Part shown: piece by piece, positions 62,270 to 64,000 of the stretch
Layout: each line of letters begins with the position of its first letter
How positions within the stretch are numbered: position 1 is the first letter of the stretch
NCBI GenBank assembly: GCA_963920635.1
Contig: OY987298.1
Location: 112,272,035-112,336,034, forward strand
Direction: 5' to 3'
DNA length: 64,000 bases
From: Pseudeuparius sepicola
Taxonomy: Eukaryota > Arthropoda > Insecta > Coleoptera > Anthribidae
Program-made: the position numbers and the translations under genes
Notes under the pieces: model-generated
The model's database searches: none
Seen by the model: only the letters and a program-made list of their open reading frames with translations
Told to the model about the DNA's origin: nothing

Positions 62270-63430
62270 AGTAACTTATACCGCGCAAGAGAGACGTCCG
62301 ACCGGGGGAATAATTTGGCGGCCATTTTTAACCCTAAATGAGGCAGGAAATTTGAAATCATTTATACGGGTGGGTTCATAAATAATGTAATATCTTGGTT
62401 GTCGTTTTGTGTAAAATGGAAATTATTTTAGTTCAAAGTACAACATAGGTTCGCAAGATTTTTGTTGTTTTTGATTTTGTGGGTTGAGAAATTATACAAC
62501 TTAATCAAAATAACATATTTTAATCGTCATAAAGAGAACTAATTTAATTATTATTGTACATTATACATTATATCTACAATAGCTACATTATAAATAATTA
62601 CCTACTTGAGATGATTATTTTGAATACTTTTAATAATAATAATAACCTATCTTCCAGGAACATATCTATACACCTATTTCTAAATCTTTAGAAGGCTACT
62701 TTTATTCCTTAGAACTTTTTATTTTTGTTTGCTTAAAAAATACAAGCAAAAGAAAACTTGGTAACTTCAACTTCTACCACTTTAATATTTGTTTCAAAAA
62801 TGCAAGTGAAGTGATTTCTAATTACGCTCTTCTTAGATAAGCTTCAATAATTTTGCTGGCGGTGATCTGCAGTTATAACAAGTTTACTTGCTGCTGCCTG
62901 CTGCTGCCTGCTGCTGTTTGCATTTCTTTGGTTAATTCTGTTTGCTCCAGAAATGCGGCTCCCTTCATCGTATCAAGAATTAAAATGTCTCCATTTTCCT
63001 CATGAGTTACCTACTTCTTGAACCGGTACGAATTCCTTTGGTGGTCTTACCCATTTTGGCGCCACTGCTTCTTCAGTTAGGTTTCTTAGTTAAGTACTAG
63101 ATAATATTATTGTCGATGACACCTGTCATTTTTTGATTTCGTAAATATAAAAAAGAAAAGCTATTAACCCTACAAAGTATAAAGAAGAAATCGCGATTAA
63201 AAACTAAAAACGCGTCTCTCAAAAAGGCATGTCACCCTGACTTTTATGATTTTACCGGCGCTTTCAAAAAGTATAATGCAATTTCATTCATACAGTATAA
63301 AAAAATTAAACAAGGAATAAAGAAGCCACCATTCAAACTGTCAATATAGGGTTAAAATGGCGGCCAATTCCATCTCTTTTCGTTCCCTGCCCCTTGCCCT
63401 GCGCAATAGGGCCAAAAGCGGTATATGTTA
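62270..63430. mobile_element. Possible degenerate inverted-repeat element
   Basis: TTGGCGGCCATTTTTAACCC near 62317 is inverted at 63348-63367 (GGGTTAAAATGGCGGCCAA), with weaker pairing outwards (CTTATACCGC against GCGGTATATG). The interior includes a CTGCTGCCTG triplet run near 62887-62920. AAAATGGCGGC matches the YY1/Pho consensus. No coding sequence or target duplication was found. Confidence 0.45.
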
Positions 63431-64000
63431 ATATACAGGTATGTGGTAATAACACACCGAGGATTGAAAATATAGCCTTTTTCTGAAATAATTTCCTTAC
63501 AATAAAAACAGTTTACCTATGCTTATGCTGCCATGTTTTAGAAAATTAGGTAGATGCTTAAGTTAGCCGAAATTAAATGACAAGACATTAACTGACAAAA
63601 ACCCCTGCCTCCCCGATTAACTACATTATAGAAAAGAAATCGCCAATGTTGACAGCGTTTTATTGCATTCTCTTTTCTAAGCGAGTGGAGAAACTAGGAA
63701 AGTGGTGGGAAATGTCATTTATCGTGTTTTGTGTTTATAATAACCAAAAATCACCCACAAAATAATTATTACAACCTGCAGCTCTCGAATCTTTGTAGCC
63801 TCATAAAAGTTATTTTGCAGTTATTTTCTGAACTGGAAGAACCTATTGAAAGAGTAGCAGCGGGGAGAGGTTACGGGGCTTTTTGACATTGATTAATGAC
63901 ATTTCTCGTGATTCACGTTTTTTTTTCAGTCTTTCCTTCTCTCTACATTTGATCCCTCAGTAGGAAGCAATAAAACGTGTCTTATGGTGTTTTTATGGCA
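63431..64000. other. No recognisable feature
   Basis: AT-rich to the window end; no frame, terminal repeat or RNA recognised. Confidence 0.4.

Overview
The window is AT-rich eukaryotic repeat DNA. It is almost certainly from an arthropod and most likely an insect: it holds R4/Dong-, Penelope-, Crypton-, hAT-, pogo-, Harbinger- and mariner-like sequences and many long foldback elements ending in CAGGGTG beside a TA dinucleotide. I see no ribosome-binding sites, operons or prokaryotic gene packing. I cannot name the species. No convincing host gene is present; at most two small candidate exons lie at 4.5 and 5.7 kb. Nearly everything recognisable is mobile DNA, often nested several layers deep.

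Layout. 0-10 kb: dispersed repeats, foldback elements, and a foldback (7745-9735) carrying a second element made of 122-bp tandem units, each with a full CRE palindrome. 10-20 kb: a GC-rich patch, a Crypton-like tyrosine recombinase relic (11190-12750) split by a TA-flanked foldback, two degenerate LINE fragments, a second inverted copy of the CRE-repeat element, a hammerhead-ribozyme-like motif (15405-15460), a SINE-like element (15889-16306) and more foldbacks. 20-34 kb: a TRIM-like miniature LTR element with 5-bp target duplication (23399-23866), minisatellites, two foldbacks abutting on a shared TA, a Penelope-type GIY-YIG fragment with a hammerhead-like tail (27597-28702), and a 935-bp hAT derivative with perfect 8-bp target duplications (33274-34208).

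34.2-60.2 kb is the centrepiece. A pogo/Tigger-like transposase relic on the minus strand is interrupted by a 22,848-bp element (36926-59773) flanked by the perfect 9-bp target duplication ATAATTGTG. This giant element has Mutator-like features: long terminal inverted repeats made of about 22 (left) and 16 (right) copies of a ~167-bp unit, and a minus-strand gene whose parts encode a zinc-binding N-terminus, a DDE transposase core with a CxxH signature, a PHD finger and a Ulp1/SENP-type cysteine protease. Its interior is itself an inverted repeat, with the right arm internally deleted. The right arm was invaded by the SINE-like element, and the (TAA)n end of that SINE by two head-to-tail R4/Dong non-LTR retrotransposons (RT plus restriction-like endonuclease). 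Copy 2 is open over 1132 codons; copy 1 has an in-frame 81-bp deletion. The left arm also holds a mariner-type relic and a truncated foldback.

60.2-64 kb: a GC-rich stretch, a short Harbinger element with palindromic subterminal repeats (60785-61665) and a degenerate inverted-repeat element with ATGGCGGC motifs.

Inferred order of events: pogo, then the Mutator-like element, then the SINE, then Dong (twice). The transposase gene carries an in-frame TGA and two homopolymer frame changes, so it is probably a young non-functional copy. Recoding at the junctions is a less likely alternative.
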